This document shows, in pieces, positions 62,274 through 64,000 of a stretch of DNA of 64,000 bases; the stretch's first letter is position 1, and every line of letters starts with the position of its first letter. Location: NCBI GenBank assembly GCA_013150955.1, contig JAADJD010000010.1:18205-82204 (forward strand), given 5' to 3'. The notes under the pieces are model-generated. The model ran no database searches and was not told the origin of the DNA. It saw only the letters and a program-made list of their open reading frames with translations. This DNA is from Calditrichota bacterium. Lineage in GTDB: Bacteria > Calditrichota > Calditrichia > RBG-13-44-9 > J042. Both the position numbers and the translations under genes were made by a program.

Positions 62274-62609
62274 ATGAAGCGCATGCAAAAAAAGCCAAAG
62301 GTCCCAGAGCTGGATGAAATATTGAATGTGTTAAGAAAACATCAGGATCAATTGGAACAGCAATTTGCGGTGCGGAAAATCGGCGTTTTTGGTTCATGTG
62401 CCAGAGGCAATTTAAAAAAGACAAGTGATATTGATCTTATAGTCGAATTTGACTTACAGCGTCTGAACCTCAAAACTTATCTGAGTTTAATCCAGTACCT
62501 GGAAAAAATTCTGGGAAGGAAAGTGGAAATCTTAACCCGGGATGGTTTGGAAACCATTCGCATTAAATACATCAAAGAAGATATTAAAAATTCCATTATT
62601 TATGCGTAG
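62274..62609 (+). CDS. mntA: MntA-type nucleotidyltransferase antitoxin
   Basis: 111 residues. The minimal nucleotidyltransferase motif is complete: Gly-Ser in VFGSCARGNLKKT, ten residues, then Asp-Ile-Asp in SDIDLIVEF, and a third acidic residue in KVEILT. In MntA-HepT modules this enzyme transfers AMP groups to a tyrosine of the HEPN RNase toxin and so silences it. It overlaps the toxin gene by 8 bp. The sequence is AT-rich, as expected for an acquired module. Confidence 0.87.
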   Translation: MKRMQKKPKVPELDEILNVLRKHQDQLEQQFAVRKIGVFGSCARGNLKKTSDIDLIVEFDLQRLNLKTYLSLIQYLEKILGRKVEILTRDGLETIRIKYIKEDIKNSIIYA

Positions 62610-62956
62610 GGGAGATCGGGAATATTTGTTCGACATGTTGGAGGCTTGCCGCAGAATTCAACGGTATCTTTCTTCCATCACTTATGAGGATTTTTTGCAG
62701 GATGAACAAAAGCAGGACGCTGTAGTCCGCAATCTCGAAATCTTAGGAGAAGCTGCGAAAAAAGATCAGTGCACCCATACAAAAGAGATATCCGAGCGTG
62801 GATTGGAAGAACATAGCCAGAATGCGTGATAAATTGATCCATTTTTACTTTGGGGTTCAATTGGAACTTGTATGGGCCGTTTCTACCTGTGATATTCCGA
62901 CTTTAGAACGTGATATCACTCGCATTTTAATTAAAGAAGGTTGGGATAAAGCCTAA
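62602..62956 (+). pseudogene. hepT: HepT-type HEPN toxin gene with a frameshift
   Basis: From the ATG at 62602 the frame encodes REYLFDMLEACRRIQRYL and VVRNLEILGEAAKK, the N-terminal two thirds of a DUF86/HepT protein, then becomes nonsense and stops at 62829. In the +1 frame from 62765 the missing part resumes: ISAPIQKRYPSVDW, then NIARMRDKLIHFYFG with the catalytic R-x4-H motif, ending KEGWDKA at 62956. Removing one A from the six-A run at 62758-62763 restores the whole protein. Either a real mutation, a sequencing error in a homopolymer, or slippage-dependent expression. Confidence 0.82.
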
Positions 62957-62969
62957 TTCTGTTGATCGG

Positions 62970-64000
62970 AAAAATCGCCACTGTGCTGAAAATCTAACTT
63001 GCGGGAAGACTACCGACTCTGGAGAGTCGGGCTACAAATTTTAGCCCCGCTCTCTGTGGGGTGCGAACGATATCGGGCTGCCCCCCACAAAGTGGAATTA
63101 ACGACTCGAAGTGTTGGGCCACAGCTCAGTTGGCAGTTTGCAGTTCGCACTGGTAGCCGCAGGCTTTGTTTCAGTCAGCAGTCTCCAATTGGCAGTAGGC
63201 ACGGGTAGCCGCAGGCTTTGTTTCAGTCAGCAGTCTCCAATTGGCAGCAGGCATCGGTAGCCGCAGGCTTTATGCCTGCGGTATTTTTTCCTGCCAGGCG
63301 TGGTAAGTGGCAAATAAGTCCTCCCGCAAAGCGGGAGGACTACCGACTCTGGAGAGTCGGGCTACATATGGTAGCCCCTCTCTTTGGAGCGGGTGCAAGC
63401 GACAGCGAGCTGGAAAATTCCCGTAAAGCGGAACTGACGATTTGGAGATCGGCTACAGATCAGTTGGCAATCGGCAGTGTGAAGTAATCAGGGGCAATCG
63501 GGAAGGTGGGTGGGTAATTTTCAAAGTACGTGGAAAGATTGTTTTTTCGTAAACCGCTGAAGCGGTTTGTGAGTTCTGCGGTAACCGCACGACACCGGCC
63601 TGAAAGGCCGGTGTTAATGAATGCTGGATCAATTGTTCATTGTAAGGTACAGCCGTTTGCAGCTGGCAGTACGCACTGGTAGCCGCAGGCTTTACGCCTG
63701 CGGTTTTTTCTGACAGGCGCGGTAAGTGGCAAATAAGTCTTCCCGTAAAGCGGGAAGACTACCGACTCTGGAGAGTCGGGCTACAACTGGTATCTCCACC
63801 CTCCAGAGCGGGTGCGAGCCGGAAAATTCCCGTAAAGCGGAACTGACGATTTGGAGATCGGCTACAGATTAGCTGGCAGGGTGTCGTTTGCCATGGGCAA
63901 AATATATCTAATTTTTAAACATCTTAATTTTCAATTTTCCAATCTTCCATTCGTATCCATTCGTGTGATTCGTAGGAAAAAAAGTTGCAGGCACCGGTAG
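62970..64000. repeat. Family B composite repeat block 6 (inverted), runs off the window
   Basis: Reverse-orientation composite. Modules: CGACTCTGGAGAGTCG (63008-63029, 63345-63360, 63762-63777), TCCTCCCGCAAAGCGGGAGGA (near 63320-63342), GCCGCAGGCTTTATGCCTGC (63259-63280), AAACCGCTGAAGCGGTTT (63551-63568) and CACCGGCC-TGAAA-GGCCGGTG (63592-63612). The last 230 bp mirror 47840-48070. Frames here translate repeat DNA and are not genes. Confidence 0.8.

Noticed and set aside
62970-63490. Two plus-strand frames (69 and 89 codons) at the right end
   Set aside because: They read through family B hairpins in block 6; the same strings appear in other blocks on the opposite strand.
1-64000. tRNA, rRNA, tmRNA or known riboswitch
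   Set aside because: Reading the intergenic regions I found no cloverleaf with a T-loop and no riboswitch I recognise; a covariance-model scan would settle this.

Overview
The window looks like part of the chromosome of a free-living, respiring, Gram-negative bacterium. It has a TonB-dependent receptor, outer-membrane-style secreted proteins, superoxide dismutase, ETF:quinone oxidoreductase and a heme-copper NO-reductase operon. A bacterial mevalonate pathway, an eNOR-like oxidoreductase and very repeat-rich intergenic DNA suggest a member of the FCB side of the tree (Calditrichota/KSB1-like or Rhodothermota-like). That placement is inference from gene content only; there is no rRNA and I see no tRNA in the window.

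Layout. 1-10.6 kb: a secreted beta-propeller protein (cut by the left edge) and an S9 peptidase on the minus strand, then a TonB receptor, YfiR-like protein, hybrid histidine kinase and secreted five-bladed-propeller protein on the plus strand, closed by a convergent MarR regulator. 11-18.8 kb: an Rrf2/NsrR-type [Fe-S] regulator and a plus-strand operon for a nitric oxide reductase of the eNOR type (CuA subunit, catalytic subunit with Gln in place of the active-site Tyr, a second degenerate subunit-I-like protein, a SCO-like protein and a cytochrome b/ferredoxin/MvhD fusion). 19-28.2 kb: a PIN toxin-antitoxin pair, an isoprenylcysteine-methyltransferase-like gene, a MocA-like nucleotidyltransferase, selD with an in-frame UGA and SECIS-like hairpin, and a mevalonate operon (mvaD, phosphomevalonate kinase, an HMG-CoA reductase-mevalonate kinase fusion, idi). 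28.5-38.9 kb: bioY, a GAF methionine-sulfoxide-reductase-like gene, a hendecad coiled-coil protein, sodA, tpx, an SDR with a solitary nuoB, leucyl aminopeptidase, a redoxin, a CpsB-like phosphatase and ETF-QO with an altered cluster site. 39-47.3 kb: an AbiE-like pair, DAHP synthase plus chorismate mutase/prephenate dehydratase, and fatty-acid beta-oxidation genes. 48.7-52.8 kb (minus): sulfate activation (sat, cysC) with a PHP phosphatase between them and a sugar-nucleotide epimerase. 54-63 kb: nucleotidyltransferase modules, acyl-CoA synthetase, an SCP2-CaiB fusion, a carbamoyltransferase/SxtJ pair and an MntA-HepT module whose toxin gene is frameshifted.

The intergenic DNA is the other main story. 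At least 13 near-full copies and several fragments of a roughly 167-bp imperfectly palindromic repeat (family A) lie between operons in both orientations. Six larger blocks (family B) are built from short perfect hairpin modules and heptanucleotide runs. They also include a MITE-like element and a G-tract array. The four toxin-antitoxin-like modules are AT-rich relative to neighbours, and most sit next to these repeats, as expected of accessory islands.

How the genes fit together: electrons from beta-oxidation (acyl-CoA synthetase, FadB/FadA-like enzymes, CaiB-like transferase, ETF-QO) enter the quinone pool, which the cytochrome b fusion could link to NO reduction. Isoprenoids (quinone tails, lipid carriers) come from the mevalonate operon. 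Sat, CysC and the PHP phosphatase would make PAPS and clear the by-product pAp. The strongest candidates for something undescribed are the UGA-containing selD, the HMGR-MVK fusion, the eNOR operon with its degenerate paralog and cytochrome b fusion, and the two intergenic repeat families.
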